DNA of 64,000 bases from CAG-791 sp963605745 (GTDB lineage: Bacteria; Bacillota; Clostridia; Lachnospirales; Lachnospiraceae). Positions 42,641 through 51,478 of the stretch are shown piece by piece (within the stretch, counting starts at the first letter, position 1; the number at the start of each line of letters is the position of its first letter). Both the position numbers and the translations under genes were made by a program. The stretch is from positions 38,577 to 102,576 of the forward strand of contig CAVCWT010000003.1 in NCBI GenBank assembly GCA_963605745.1, read 5' to 3'. A model generated the notes under the pieces. The model saw nothing but the letters and a program-made list of their open reading frames with translations, was not told where the DNA came from and searched no databases.

Positions 42641-42668
42641 AGTATACGGAAAAGTGGAATGGTTACAA
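42641..42668 (-). promoter_or_regulatory. Minus-strand promoter of the ECF gene
   Basis: On the minus strand TTGTAA (42668-42663), a 16-base spacer and TATACT (42646-42641). The ~125-base leader contains two perfect hairpins, ACATTT-cgg-AAATGT and GTTACA-7-TGTAAC, but I recognise no riboswitch core. Confidence 0.5.
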
Positions 42669-42886
42669 TGACCAAAATGTGATTTACGGAGCAGTCCAAT
42701 CACAGACACGCGATCCGGGACCCAGCACGCAGTGCTCGAATGCGGAGGAATTCTGGCATAGTGTGCGATCCGCCGGATGGTACGAAGGAACTCCTGATGA
42801 AATCGGCATTTTCTTCGTACACGGGATCATGGGGGCAAAAGGACTTTTGACCCCAGCATCATAGTATGCAAAGGAGGAAAGGGGAT
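42669..42886. other. Intergenic region between ECF and GH27 genes
   Basis: No supported gene or clear plus-strand promoter. A plus-strand frame across 42559-42864 lacks a ribosome site and family features. AAGGAGGAAAGGGG precedes the GH27 start. Confidence 0.35.
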
Positions 42887-44212
42887 ATGAACAAGAATTT
42901 ATTCGCAATCTCGTCGCCAAAGGGCTGGAACAGCTATGATTACTATGACACAGCGGTGACCGAGGATGAGGTGAAAGCCAATGCCGATTACATGGCAGCG
43001 CACCTGAAGGACTACGGTTACGAGTATGTAGTCATTGACATCGAGTGGTATTCAAAAGATGCGGGAACCCAGCGACCGGAGGTTCAGTACATCCCCTTCG
43101 GTGATGATGTCATGGACGAATACGGACGCTTCCAACCGGCCGAGAATCGTTTCCCCTCTGCAGCGGGTGGAAAGGGCTTTACCGAGCTGGCATCCTACAT
43201 TCACAGCCTGGGGCTGAAATTCGGAATTCATATAATGAGAGGAATTCCGAGGGCGGCGGCCTTCCGCCACCTGCCGATTTTGGGAACGGATACAACGGCG
43301 GACAAGGTGGCAGATCCGTTCTCCATTTGCCCGTGGAATCCGGATATGTACGGTGTTCGCAATACGCCGGAGGGACAGGCCTATTACGATTCCCTGATTC
43401 AGATGTATGCCGATTGGGGTGTGGACTTTATCAAATGTGATGATATCTGTGATTCGAGACAGTATCCGGATGGCAATCTGACGCAGGAGTTCTCCGGTTG
43501 GCATGAGACCGAGATGATCCACAAAGCCATCATCAAAACAGGACGACCGATTGTGTTGTCTTTGTCTCCGGGACCTGCCCACATCGATCGTGCCTGGTTC
43601 TATGCGCAGAATGCCAATATGTGGCGGATCACGGACGATTTCTGGGATAACTGGGATACGATGCTGGAGATGTTCTGGCGTTGTGAGAAGTGGCAGGATC
43701 ATGTGTCCTGCGGCTGCTATCCGGATTGTGATATGCTGCCGATCGGTGTCATCGGCAAAACCTTTGGTGTGGAGCGGCGTTCTGCCTTTACGGACACGGA
43801 GCTGCGCACCATGCTGACACTGTGGAATCTGTTCGGCGCCCCGCTTATGATCGGCGGCGAGCTGACTAAATTAAATGACAAGGAAGTCCGCATGCTGACC
43901 AACAAGGAGATTCTGGAGCTCAATGACGGCATGCATTACGGCAGACAGCTGCAGCGGGATGATCAGACAGCAGTCTGGCTCAATACAGACTGCAGCGACG
44001 GCCATCTGACAGTGGCACTGTTCAATCTGTCCGAAGAGGATGGCGAGAGGAGCGTTGCTTTTGCAGATCTGGGACTCGAGCAGGAGGACGGGAGCGTTCC
44101 GACAGAGCTGACCCTGCACGAGCTGTGGGATAAAACAAATCACACTGCCACAGGCGGTGTGATTCGAGTGGACGTTCCGGCCCACGGCGTGAAGGTGTAT
44201 AAGGTAATGTGA
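42887..44212 (+). CDS. Glycoside hydrolase family 27, alpha-galactosidase-like
   Basis: Cytoplasmic glycosidase, probably cutting terminal alpha-galactosides or related alpha-linked sugars. The 441 residues start with SPKGWNSYDYYDTAVTEDEV and include KFGIHIMRGIPR, the nucleophile region VDFIKCDDI (usual form KYDNC), and CYPDCDMLPIG near the acid/base aspartate (usual WNDPDML). A beta-sandwich C-terminal domain ends at VPAHGVKVYKV. No signal peptide, so the substrate must be imported. The altered nucleophile neighbourhood means specificity is less certain than the family. Confidence 0.85.
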   Translation: MNKNLFAISSPKGWNSYDYYDTAVTEDEVKANADYMAAHLKDYGYEYVVIDIEWYSKDAGTQRPEVQYIPFGDDVMDEYGRFQPAENRFPSAAGGKGFTELASYIHSLGLKFGIHIMRGIPRAAAFRHLPILGTDTTADKVADPFSICPWNPDMYGVRNTPEGQAYYDSLIQMYADWGVDFIKCDDICDSRQYPDGNLTQEFSGWHETEMIHKAIIKTGRPIVLSLSPGPAHIDRAWFYAQNANMWRITDDFWDNWDTMLEMFWRCEKWQDHVSCGCYPDCDMLPIGVIGKTFGVERRSAFTDTELRTMLTLWNLFGAPLMIGGELTKLNDKEVRMLTNKEILELNDGMHYGRQLQRDDQTAVWLNTDCSDGHLTVALFNLSEEDGERSVAFADLGLEQEDGSVPTELTLHELWDKTNHTATGGVIRVDVPAHGVKVYKVM

Positions 44213-44252
44213 ATTGTACGGACTGATACGGATTTAGTACGGATTACTCAGC

Positions 44253-44292
44253 AAAAAAAAGCGGGATTTTCCAGAGGAAAATCCCGCTTTTT
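44253..44292. terminator. Bidirectional terminator between GH27 and GreA genes
   Basis: AAAAGCGGGATTTTCC pairs perfectly with GGAAAATCCCGCTTTTT; A- and T-runs on both sides serve both strands. Confidence 0.9.
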
Positions 44293-44357
44293 GTGGCCAT
44301 GAGGCCGATACTCGAAGGCGGCTGCACTGCTTTCGAGTACATAGTATGCTGAGCTGA

Positions 44358-44858
44358 TTAAAATTCCGAGATCTCCAGGTCGCCTGCTGAGGCAGAGTTT
44401 TTGATCTCACGGATTTCGGCCCGGTAGGAAAACGAGTCATTTACCTTAATGGTGACCGTGTCTCCCACACGATGATGGAGCAGGGCTCGGCCGATGGGGG
44501 ATTCAATACTGACAATGTTGTGGAGGGAGTCTGCACGAATGGGAGTAACCAGCGTGTAGGTTTCCTCTTCATCGTCTTCTGGAATATAAACGCGAACCTC
44601 CTTGTCGACACCGGCCTCATCCTCCGGTGCATCCTCGACGATTTCAGCCGTACGAAGGAGTCGCTCCAGATATCGGATCCGGCTGTTATTGTGGCCGTTT
44701 TCCTTTTTTGCAGCATAATATTCAAAGTTCTCGGAGCGGTCGCCCTGTGCGGCAGCCTCTGCAACCGCTGCGGTCAGCTTAGGACGCAGCTCCACACGGC
44801 GCATTTCGATCTCGGCCTCGATTTTGGCAACATCACCCTTGGTTAATCTCTGTCCCAT
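44358..44858 (-). CDS. greA: GreA/GreB-family transcription elongation factor
   Basis: Secondary-channel factor that helps stalled RNA polymerase cleave its transcript. The 166-residue protein has the N-terminal coiled coil with the tip AAAQGDRSENFEYYAAKKENG (the GDxSENxEY motif carrying the acidic pair) and a C-terminal FKBP-like domain (VSIESPIGRALLHHRVGDTV). About ten residues in the middle (EDEAGVDKEVRVYIPEDDEE) are more acidic than usual. It is a single gene transcribed towards the GH27 terminator. Confidence 0.88.
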   Translation of the reverse strand: MGQRLTKGDVAKIEAEIEMRRVELRPKLTAAVAEAAAQGDRSENFEYYAAKKENGHNNSRIRYLERLLRTAEIVEDAPEDEAGVDKEVRVYIPEDDEEETYTLVTPIRADSLHNIVSIESPIGRALLHHRVGDTVTIKVNDSFSYRAEIREIKNSASAGDLEISEF

Positions 44859-45043
44859 GGTTCCTCTTTCTGTTCTGTTGTTGTGCTACTGCGACTGCTG
44901 TGCGATGGTCAGTTACTGTAATATCGGCAGTAATGACAGCGATACCGCCAACATGTCTGTCAAGGATCGCCGATGGCAGACGTGGATGGCAATGAACGGT
45001 AATATGATAGCACATCGGACAACGGTTTCGCACGCATCGAGAT

Positions 45044-45072
45044 TTGCAATCAGCTTATAGCGCCGATATAAT
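45044..45072 (+). promoter_or_regulatory. Promoter of the VanW-family operon
   Basis: TTGCAA (45044-45049), exactly 17 bases, then a perfect TATAAT (45067-45072). It gives a ~115-base leader. Confidence 0.75.
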
Positions 45073-45192
45073 AAGATGTTACTGAAAAGTCCCGTCCAGC
45101 GGCGATGCAAAAGGCGAGTTTACTCGCCGTGCAGCATAGACATTGGACGGGTGGCACTGCCGACATTGGACGTGCAAAAGGAATATTATAGT

Positions 45193-47040
45193 ATGGGCTA
45201 CAAACTGAAAAAAACAGAAGGTTCTGCGAACCGGGCCGGCAGGGCCGCTCTACACAGTCACCCGAACAAAACGAACCGGCGTGAGCGCCGTCGTAAGATC
45301 GTTGCTGCGATTATTGCAGCGATTCTCATCATGGCGATGATCATTCCGCTCCTGGTGGTGAATGTATCAGCAGCGGAGACCACAGAAACAGCAGGGATTA
45401 CAGGAACTGCAGAGGCGGCCAAAGATACCGGAAAAAATCTGGACGGTACATACGTGGCTACGGTGCAGAGCGGGATCACGCTGGAGGGAATCGACCTTTC
45501 CGGAATGACAAGGGAACAGGTGCAGGAGACAGCAGACAATCTCCTTGCAAGCCGCAAGAGCGCAACGATCACGCTCCATGGCATGGACGACGAGTACGTC
45601 ACTGTCAGCGCCGGGAACCTGGGACTGACCTGGAACAACAGCGAGATCGTGGACACCATCATTGATTACGGCCATGCGGCCAACATCATTGCCAGATACA
45701 AACAGGAAAAAGAGCTCGAGCACAACGGTGCTGAGTTTAGCTTTGATATTTCCTTTAACGAGGATCAGATCCGCACCTTCATTCAGAACAACTGCTCCTC
45801 CTGGAACAATCCCGCTGTCGACGCCACGATGACACGTGCCAATGGCGGTTTTCAGTTCACAGAAGGCTCGGATGGCATTGAGATCAATGAGGACGAGTCC
45901 GTTCGACAGATCGTCGACTTTCTGACAACCGACTGGAACGGTCAGGACGCCACCATTGATCTGGACATGGAGGAAACGACACCGGCGACCACAGTGGAGG
46001 AGCTGCAGAAGCTGACCTCTGTCCTCGGAACTTTTACTACCTATTATTCGCTGTCCAATGCAGAACGTTCCCAGAACATCTCGAACGCCTGCAAGATGAT
46101 CAACGGATTGACATTAAACCCCGGAGAGAGCTTTTCCATGCTGAGGACGATTACACCGTTTACGGAAGAGAACGGCTATGCACTGGCCGGCTCGTATTCG
46201 GGAGACGAGGTGGTGGAGAGCTTTGGCGGCGGTATCTGCCAGGTATCCACAACACTGTATAATGCCGTGATCCGGGCAGAGCTGAATGTGACAGAGCGCT
46301 ATAATCACACAATGATCGTAACCTATGTGGATCCTTCGGCCGATGCGGCAATTGCCGAATCCTCCGGCATGGATTTCAAATTCACCAACAACCTGGACAG
46401 CCCGATCTACGTGGAGGGCTATACCTATAACGGATCCATTACCTTCACGATTTACGGCGTGGAGACGAGAGCATCCAACCGCAAGGTTTCCTTTGTGAGC
46501 GAGACCCTCTCCAAGACGCCGTCCGAAGGTACCAAGATCAAAGAGGATGCATCTCTTTCTGTCGGAACCGTAACAACGACCTCCGGCCATGATGGCTATA
46601 CGGCGCAGCTGTGGAAGGTTGTGACCGTGGACGGTGTGGAGCAGAGCCGCGAGGTATTTAACAAGAGTACCTACAACATGTCCCCTTCCTATGTAAAGGT
46701 GGGAACGGCCGGCAATGTGACCCAGGCGCTTCGGGACGCGATTTCCTCCGGCGACGTGGATGCCATCAAAAAGGCAGCCTCTGATGCGGCAGCCGGTGTA
46801 GATTCCACGCAGACCGATGATTTGACGAGTCAGGCCCAGGAGGCAGCGGATGCCGCCTATGCGGATGCGCTGGCCCAGGGACTGGATACGACAACAGCAA
46901 TGGAAAAGGCTCAGGAGGCGGCAAATGCTGCTGTTTCCGGAACGACAGATTCCTCCGCAGATGGCAGCGGCACCGGGCAGGGAGCAGATGCCGCATCCGG
47001 CGAAACAACGAGCGACGCCCAGGATGGAGGTACACAGTGA
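45193..47040 (+). CDS. VanW-family, membrane-anchored wall-binding protein
   Basis: Membrane-anchored extracellular protein. From the ATG at 45193 it has 615 residues: a basic N-terminus, one membrane helix (IVAAIIAAILIMAMIIPLLVV), a peptidoglycan-binding-4 type repeat region (GITLEGIDLSGMTREQVQ), the VanW domain (YYSLSNAERSQNISNACKMI, NPGESFSMLRTITPFTEENG, GGGICQVSTTLYNAV), a G5-like domain and an Ala/Gly-rich tail. VanW itself has no proven activity. The stop overlaps the next gene by four bases (GTGA), so they are translationally coupled. Confidence 0.88.
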   Translation: MGYKLKKTEGSANRAGRAALHSHPNKTNRRERRRKIVAAIIAAILIMAMIIPLLVVNVSAAETTETAGITGTAEAAKDTGKNLDGTYVATVQSGITLEGIDLSGMTREQVQETADNLLASRKSATITLHGMDDEYVTVSAGNLGLTWNNSEIVDTIIDYGHAANIIARYKQEKELEHNGAEFSFDISFNEDQIRTFIQNNCSSWNNPAVDATMTRANGGFQFTEGSDGIEINEDESVRQIVDFLTTDWNGQDATIDLDMEETTPATTVEELQKLTSVLGTFTTYYSLSNAERSQNISNACKMINGLTLNPGESFSMLRTITPFTEENGYALAGSYSGDEVVESFGGGICQVSTTLYNAVIRAELNVTERYNHTMIVTYVDPSADAAIAESSGMDFKFTNNLDSPIYVEGYTYNGSITFTIYGVETRASNRKVSFVSETLSKTPSEGTKIKEDASLSVGTVTTTSGHDGYTAQLWKVVTVDGVEQSREVFNKSTYNMSPSYVKVGTAGNVTQALRDAISSGDVDAIKKAASDAAAGVDSTQTDDLTSQAQEAADAAYADALAQGLDTTTAMEKAQEAANAAVSGTTDSSADGSGTGQGADAASGETTSDAQDGGTQ

Positions 47041-48041
47041 TCCTTCGCAGCGGCATGCTGGATGAGAATGCGTATGACCGCTCCGTGATCAAACGCCTGC
47101 AGAAGGTCTGGCAGCCCCAAAACGTCGCAGTACCCTGCGGGATGGCCGTCTGTACGGAATGCCTTCCGCATGGTGCAGGGGAAAAAGGAATTCTTCCTGC
47201 ACTTTCGGCAGAGCTTGCTGTCATTGGCGCTGTAAACGAACTGGCAGCGAAGGGACTGCAGGCAGAGTCGATTCAGATCAACGTGCTGCTACCGGAAGGC
47301 AGTGAAGAGTCACTGCTGCGCACCGTGACGGATGGTGTCTTTGCTGCAGCAGAAAAGTCTGATGTTCGTGTGAGCGACTTTTGCGGGATGGTGACGACAG
47401 CTGCGGCAGCGCCGGTTGTGACAGCTGCGGCAACCAGCAATTGTCAGATCTGTACAGAATGCGAGTGTCGACAAGAGACAGACCCAGAGTCTGAGACTCC
47501 GGGGGGAATTCTGGCGATCGGGCACATTGCCATGGAGGGAACTGCGATTCTTACAAAGGCCAGGAGAGGGGAACTCGAAAAGCGGTTCCCTGTGCAGCTT
47601 TTAAACCGCAGTGAAGAATTGCTGGAGGATCTGCGGATCCTGCCGGCCGTCCGGGAGATGTCACAGCTGGGCATTCGCCCCAGACGGATGGTAGCCGCTT
47701 CGGACGGCGGAATCTATGCCGCGTTGTGGGAGATCTCTTGCCGCTGCGGCTGTGGAATGGAGGTGTCCTTGCCGGAAATTCCGATTCGGCAGGAGTCGAT
47801 TGAGATTACCGATTACCTGGGGATCAACCCCTATCAGATCAAATCAAAGGGGTTGGCGCTGGCCGTTGTTTTGCATGCAGAGGAGGCAGCCGAAAGGCTG
47901 CTGGATCATGGAATCTATGCCAGACCGATTGGAATATTGACAGCGGGCAGGGATAAGGTCATTGTAAACGGCGAGGAGCGGCAGAATCTGAACCGGCCGG
48001 AGCCGGACGGTGTGATGCGCTTTCTGGAGAAAATGCTATAA
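47037..48041 (+). CDS. AIR synthase-related (PurM/HypE-fold) protein
   Basis: A 334-residue protein whose second half resembles the C-terminal domain of the PurM/HypE/ThiL superfamily: ALWEISCRCGCGMEVSLPEI, SKGLALAVVLHAEEAAERLL and ARPIGILTAGRDKVIV. The N-terminal half (MILRSGMLDENAYDRSVIKR) matches the small-domain start of HypE-like proteins but is interrupted by a Cys-rich insert (CQICTECECRQ) near residue 140. Enzymatic role is unknown; ATP binding is plausible from the fold. Starts at GTG with GGAGG upstream and overlaps VanW. Confidence 0.65.
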   Translation: MILRSGMLDENAYDRSVIKRLQKVWQPQNVAVPCGMAVCTECLPHGAGEKGILPALSAELAVIGAVNELAAKGLQAESIQINVLLPEGSEESLLRTVTDGVFAAAEKSDVRVSDFCGMVTTAAAAPVVTAAATSNCQICTECECRQETDPESETPGGILAIGHIAMEGTAILTKARRGELEKRFPVQLLNRSEELLEDLRILPAVREMSQLGIRPRRMVAASDGGIYAALWEISCRCGCGMEVSLPEIPIRQESIEITDYLGINPYQIKSKGLALAVVLHAEEAAERLLDHGIYARPIGILTAGRDKVIVNGEERQNLNRPEPDGVMRFLEKML

Positions 48042-48083
48042 GCTATTTGCGAGTACCAAAATGGAGATAGGCGCTACACAGTG
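48042..48083 (+). repeat. Interspersed hairpin repeat unit
   Basis: TTTGCGAGTACCAAAATGGA followed by GATAGGCGCTACACAG, a diverged copy of the 19832 unit. Confidence 0.5.
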
Positions 48084-48258
48084 GCCATAACTTGTGATGG
48101 GACGATGTTGCACCTGTCTATACCGTATGATCTGACAAACCACGCATGAGATGCGAATGGGAGCTTCATCGCAGATCAAGCAATAGCTGAACGGATCACG
48201 GAAAGCCGATTTACCTTGGTCATGGACACGTATAGAACGGATAAAAGGAGGCAGTAGA

Positions 48259-48750
48259 ATGAATACGCTGAAGGAGAGAATTCTCACCATCATTGAGAAG
48301 AACAGCCGGATCAATCTGAAGGAGCTGGCGATTATGCTGGGAACCGAGGAGGTTGAGGTCGCCAATGCACTGGAGGAGATGGAGGCAGACGGCATCATCT
48401 GTGGTTACCACACGATGATCAACTGGGACAAGACAGGGATCGAAAAGGTAACGGCGCTCATTGAGGTTCGCGTGGCGCCCCAGAGAGGCCAGGGATTTGA
48501 GGATATCGCGGAGCGCATTTACAAATATCCCGAGGTCAGCAACGTTTATCTGATGAGCGGCGGCTATGACCTGATGGTCATCCTCGAGGGCAAGACCCTG
48601 CGCGAGGTTTCCGGCTTTGTGACCAACAAGTTGTCCACGCTGGAGACTGTTCTTGGAACCACAACCCACTTCATTCTCAAAAAATACAAGGACCACGGTA
48701 CCATTATGGATAAAAAGGAAGAGGACATTCGGGAGATTGTGACGCCATGA
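48259..48750 (+). CDS. Lrp/AsnC-family transcriptional regulator
   Basis: Amino-acid-responsive DNA-binding regulator. The 163 residues consist of an N-terminal HTH (LKERILTIIEKNSRINLKEL) and the RAM effector domain (ALIEVRVAPQRGQGFEDIAE, VSNVYLMSGGYDLMVILEG). The ATG overlaps nothing upstream, but its stop overlaps the next start (ATGA), so the aminotransferase is its obvious partner and a likely target. Effector unknown. Confidence 0.9.
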   Translation: MNTLKERILTIIEKNSRINLKELAIMLGTEEVEVANALEEMEADGIICGYHTMINWDKTGIEKVTALIEVRVAPQRGQGFEDIAERIYKYPEVSNVYLMSGGYDLMVILEGKTLREVSGFVTNKLSTLETVLGTTTHFILKKYKDHGTIMDKKEEDIREIVTP

Positions 48751-49919
48751 GAAAAGATTTGATCGCAGACAAGGCGGCATCTCTCAAGCCGTCCGGAATT
48801 CGTAAATTTTTTGACATCGTTGCCGATATGAAGGATGTGATTTCGCTGGGTGTCGGTGAGCCGGACTTTGACACGCCCTGGCACATTCGCGATGAGGGTA
48901 TCTACTCCCTGGAAAAGGGCCGTACCTTCTATACGTCCAACTCGGGGCTTACGGAGCTGCGTATGGAGATCGCAGCCTACATGAAGAGAACCCAGGGGCT
49001 GGATTATCACTACCTCTCAGAAATTTTTGTCACAGTGGGCGGCTCGGAGGCCATTGATCTGGCGATGCGTGCCATGATTAACCCCGGCGATGAGGTTCTG
49101 ATCCCGCAGCCCTCCTACGTATCCTACGAACCGTGTGTCGTTATGGCGGACGGCGTACCGGTCACCATCGAGCTCAAGGAAGAGAATCAGTTCCGCCTGA
49201 CGCCGGAAGAACTGGAAGCAGCCATTACGCCTAAGACCAAGATTCTGGTCATGCCCTTCCCGAACAACCCGACGGGTGCCATCATGGAGCGCGCGGACCT
49301 GGAGAAGCTCGTCCCGATTATTGAAAAACACGACCTCATCGTCGTGTCGGACGAGATTTACGGAGAGCTGACCTATGGGGGCAAACAACACATTTCCATC
49401 GCAGCTCTTCCCGGCATGCAGGAGAGAACCATCGTTATCAACGGCTTCTCCAAGGCTTATGCTATGACAGGATGGCGCCTTGGCTACGCCTGCGGACCTG
49501 CTGAAATCATGCAGCAGATGGTCAAGATTCACCAGTACTGCATCATGTGCGCACCGACCACTTCCCAGTATGCTGCCGTTGAGGCTCTTCGCAACGGAGA
49601 TGAGGACGTCCGCAGAATGCGGGAATCCTATGATGAGAGACGCCGTTTTGTTCTGCACACGCTGCGCGAAATGGGACTGCCGTGCTTTGAGCCGGAGGGA
49701 GCCTTTTACGTGTTCCCCTGCATCAAGGAATTCGGCATGACGAGTGATGAGTTCGCAACAAAGCTCCTGCAGGAAGAGAAGGTGGCAATCGTTCCGGGTA
49801 CAGCTTTTGGAGATTGCGGCGAAGGATACCTTCGAATCTCGTATGCATACTCCATCGAGAGCCTTCGTAAGGCTCTCGCCCGCCTGCAGAATTACGTGGA
49901 GAAGCTCCGCAAGGCGTAA
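48747..49919 (+). CDS. PLP-dependent aminotransferase, class I/II
   Basis: Cytosolic fold-type-I aminotransferase, probably for aromatic or aspartate-like amino acids. The 390 residues show ISLGVGEPDFDTPWHI, YTSNSGLTELR, FPNNPTGAIM, VSDEIYGELTYGG and the PLP lysine in NGFSKAYAMTGWRLGY. Length and motifs match the AspC/PatA group. The donor amino acid cannot be set from sequence. Coupled to the AsnC-type gene and closed by a strong terminator. Confidence 0.92.
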   Translation: MRKDLIADKAASLKPSGIRKFFDIVADMKDVISLGVGEPDFDTPWHIRDEGIYSLEKGRTFYTSNSGLTELRMEIAAYMKRTQGLDYHYLSEIFVTVGGSEAIDLAMRAMINPGDEVLIPQPSYVSYEPCVVMADGVPVTIELKEENQFRLTPEELEAAITPKTKILVMPFPNNPTGAIMERADLEKLVPIIEKHDLIVVSDEIYGELTYGGKQHISIAALPGMQERTIVINGFSKAYAMTGWRLGYACGPAEIMQQMVKIHQYCIMCAPTTSQYAAVEALRNGDEDVRRMRESYDERRRFVLHTLREMGLPCFEPEGAFYVFPCIKEFGMTSDEFATKLLQEEKVAIVPGTAFGDCGEGYLRISYAYSIESLRKALARLQNYVEKLRKA

Positions 49920-49959
49920 CGCAGGACATCGCTGCAGACAGATGGCAGAAAATGTCAGG

Positions 49960-50001
49960 TTTTGGGTACCCTGCTGACTTTGTCAGCAGGGTACCCAAAA
50001 A
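49960..50001. terminator. Bidirectional terminator
   Basis: TTTTGGGTACCCTGCTGAC pairs perfectly with GTCAGCAGGGTACCCAAAA around three bases. Confidence 0.92.
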
Positions 50002-50047
50002 GAGGGCGTTTTTGCTAATCATCGAAGGCGGCATTGCAAGGGAGGCA

Positions 50048-51478
50048 TTAGTCCTCTATGGTATCGTTGAGATCGGAGCGCTGCAGGGAGAAAATGAACT
50101 CGGAGCCAACGCCCTCGGTAGAGATGACATTGATATTTTCATTATGAGCGCGGAGAATTTCGCGGACAATGGACAGGCCAAGGCCTGTCCCTTTTTTGTC
50201 TTTGCCCCGGGAGAGATCTGTTTTGTAAAAGCGGTCAAAAATCGCATTCTGCTCACCGGTTGGGATGCCGATGCCATGATCCTTGACCGAAACAAAGACC
50301 TTGTGGTGTTTCTCCACAGTTTCGAGCCGGACAGAGGTGTCATTTCGGCTGAATTTGATGGCATTGTCCAGAAGGTTATAAAGAACCTGCTGGATGCGGT
50401 CTTTGTCGGCGTTGACATAGAGAACGTCGCCGGTGAAAACGAGTTCAATGGTCACGCCCTTGGACAGACAGGTCTGCTCAAAGGAGGCCGCCACCTGGCG
50501 CAGTACGCCGTTGATGTCAAAATCTGTACGATTCAGCATGACACCTTTGGTGTTCAGGTTGTTGAGGGCCAGAAGGTCATTGGTCAGCTTGGTCAGACGC
50601 TCGGTTTCATTGAGTACGATTCCGATGTATTTCTCATGCATTTCCGGAGGAATGGTGCCGTCGAGCATCGCTTCCAGAAACCCCCGGATGGAGGTTAGAG
50701 GAGACCGAAAATCGTGGGAGACATTGGCAATGAATTTTTTCTGGTCATCCTCGGAGGCTGCAACCTTCTGCGCCATGTAGCTGAGGGAAGCGGCGAGATA
50801 CCCGATCTCGTCGTCACTTTCTGCCGTCAGCTCATAATGCATATTGCCGGCCGCGTACTGCTCCGTTGCCTTTGTGATCCGGCGAAGAGGCAGATATACG
50901 ATTTCGGTGAAAAAGATCAGAACGATGAGGGACAGCAGGAGGATGATCAGCAGCTCAATGTAGGCGATGTTCAGCCTGCTCTGCGCTTCTTCCTGCAGTT
51001 CGGAAATTGGATAATGGATAACAACATAGCCGTTGGTTTTGTAATTGCTGGTAATAGGAGCCAGGACCGACAGCTGCTCCATGTCAAAATAATTCCAGAA
51101 ATTCCCTTCAATGTAGAGGCTTCCGGAAAAGGCATAAGGATCAAATCCGTCTACGCGGATCTCGGTTTCGGGATCAATGCGAGTCTGGCTATCGACGACG
51201 ATGCGCCCGGAAGGGTTCAGCACCATGATCTCGGCACTCAGATAGACGGCGAGGTTGCTGAGCTGTTTGTATACGCTGTCAATGGAGGTCTCCGAGCTGT
51301 ACAGTTCGGCTGCATAGGTGTTGGCAATGGTGGTAGCCTCGCGGTAAAGAGAGTCGGCCTCTTTCTGTCGCACCTGGTCCATGGTCATGCTGTCGACAAA
51401 GGTTGCGACAACCGTGAAACCGAAAATGGCGAACAGAAGATAAGCCAGTATGAATTTCAGATAGATCGTTTTTTTCAA
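50048..51478 (-). CDS. Sensor histidine kinase
   Basis: Membrane sensor of a two-component system. The 476 residues include helix 1 (FILAYLLFAIFGFTVVATFV), a ~130-residue extracellular sensor domain, helix 2 (IELLIILLLSLIVLIFFTEI), a HAMP domain, the phospho-accepting H-box FIANVSHDFRSPLTS and the ATPase boxes (LYNLLDNAIKFS, VKDHGIGIPTGEQ, KGTGLGLSIV). The start overlaps the response regulator stop by four bases. The signal is unknown; the sensor domain resembles the Cache/PAS-like type. Confidence 0.92.
   Translation of the reverse strand: MKKTIYLKFILAYLLFAIFGFTVVATFVDSMTMDQVRQKEADSLYREATTIANTYAAELYSSETSIDSVYKQLSNLAVYLSAEIMVLNPSGRIVVDSQTRIDPETEIRVDGFDPYAFSGSLYIEGNFWNYFDMEQLSVLAPITSNYKTNGYVVIHYPISELQEEAQSRLNIAYIELLIILLLSLIVLIFFTEIVYLPLRRITKATEQYAAGNMHYELTAESDDEIGYLAASLSYMAQKVAASEDDQKKFIANVSHDFRSPLTSIRGFLEAMLDGTIPPEMHEKYIGIVLNETERLTKLTNDLLALNNLNTKGVMLNRTDFDINGVLRQVAASFEQTCLSKGVTIELVFTGDVLYVNADKDRIQQVLYNLLDNAIKFSRNDTSVRLETVEKHHKVFVSVKDHGIGIPTGEQNAIFDRFYKTDLSRGKDKKGTGLGLSIVREILRAHNENINVISTEGVGSEFIFSLQRSDLNDTIED

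Noticed and set aside
42559..42864. A 101-codon plus-strand frame between the ECF and GH27 genes
   Set aside because: Overlaps the minus-strand promoter and leader of the ECF gene and has no start signals.
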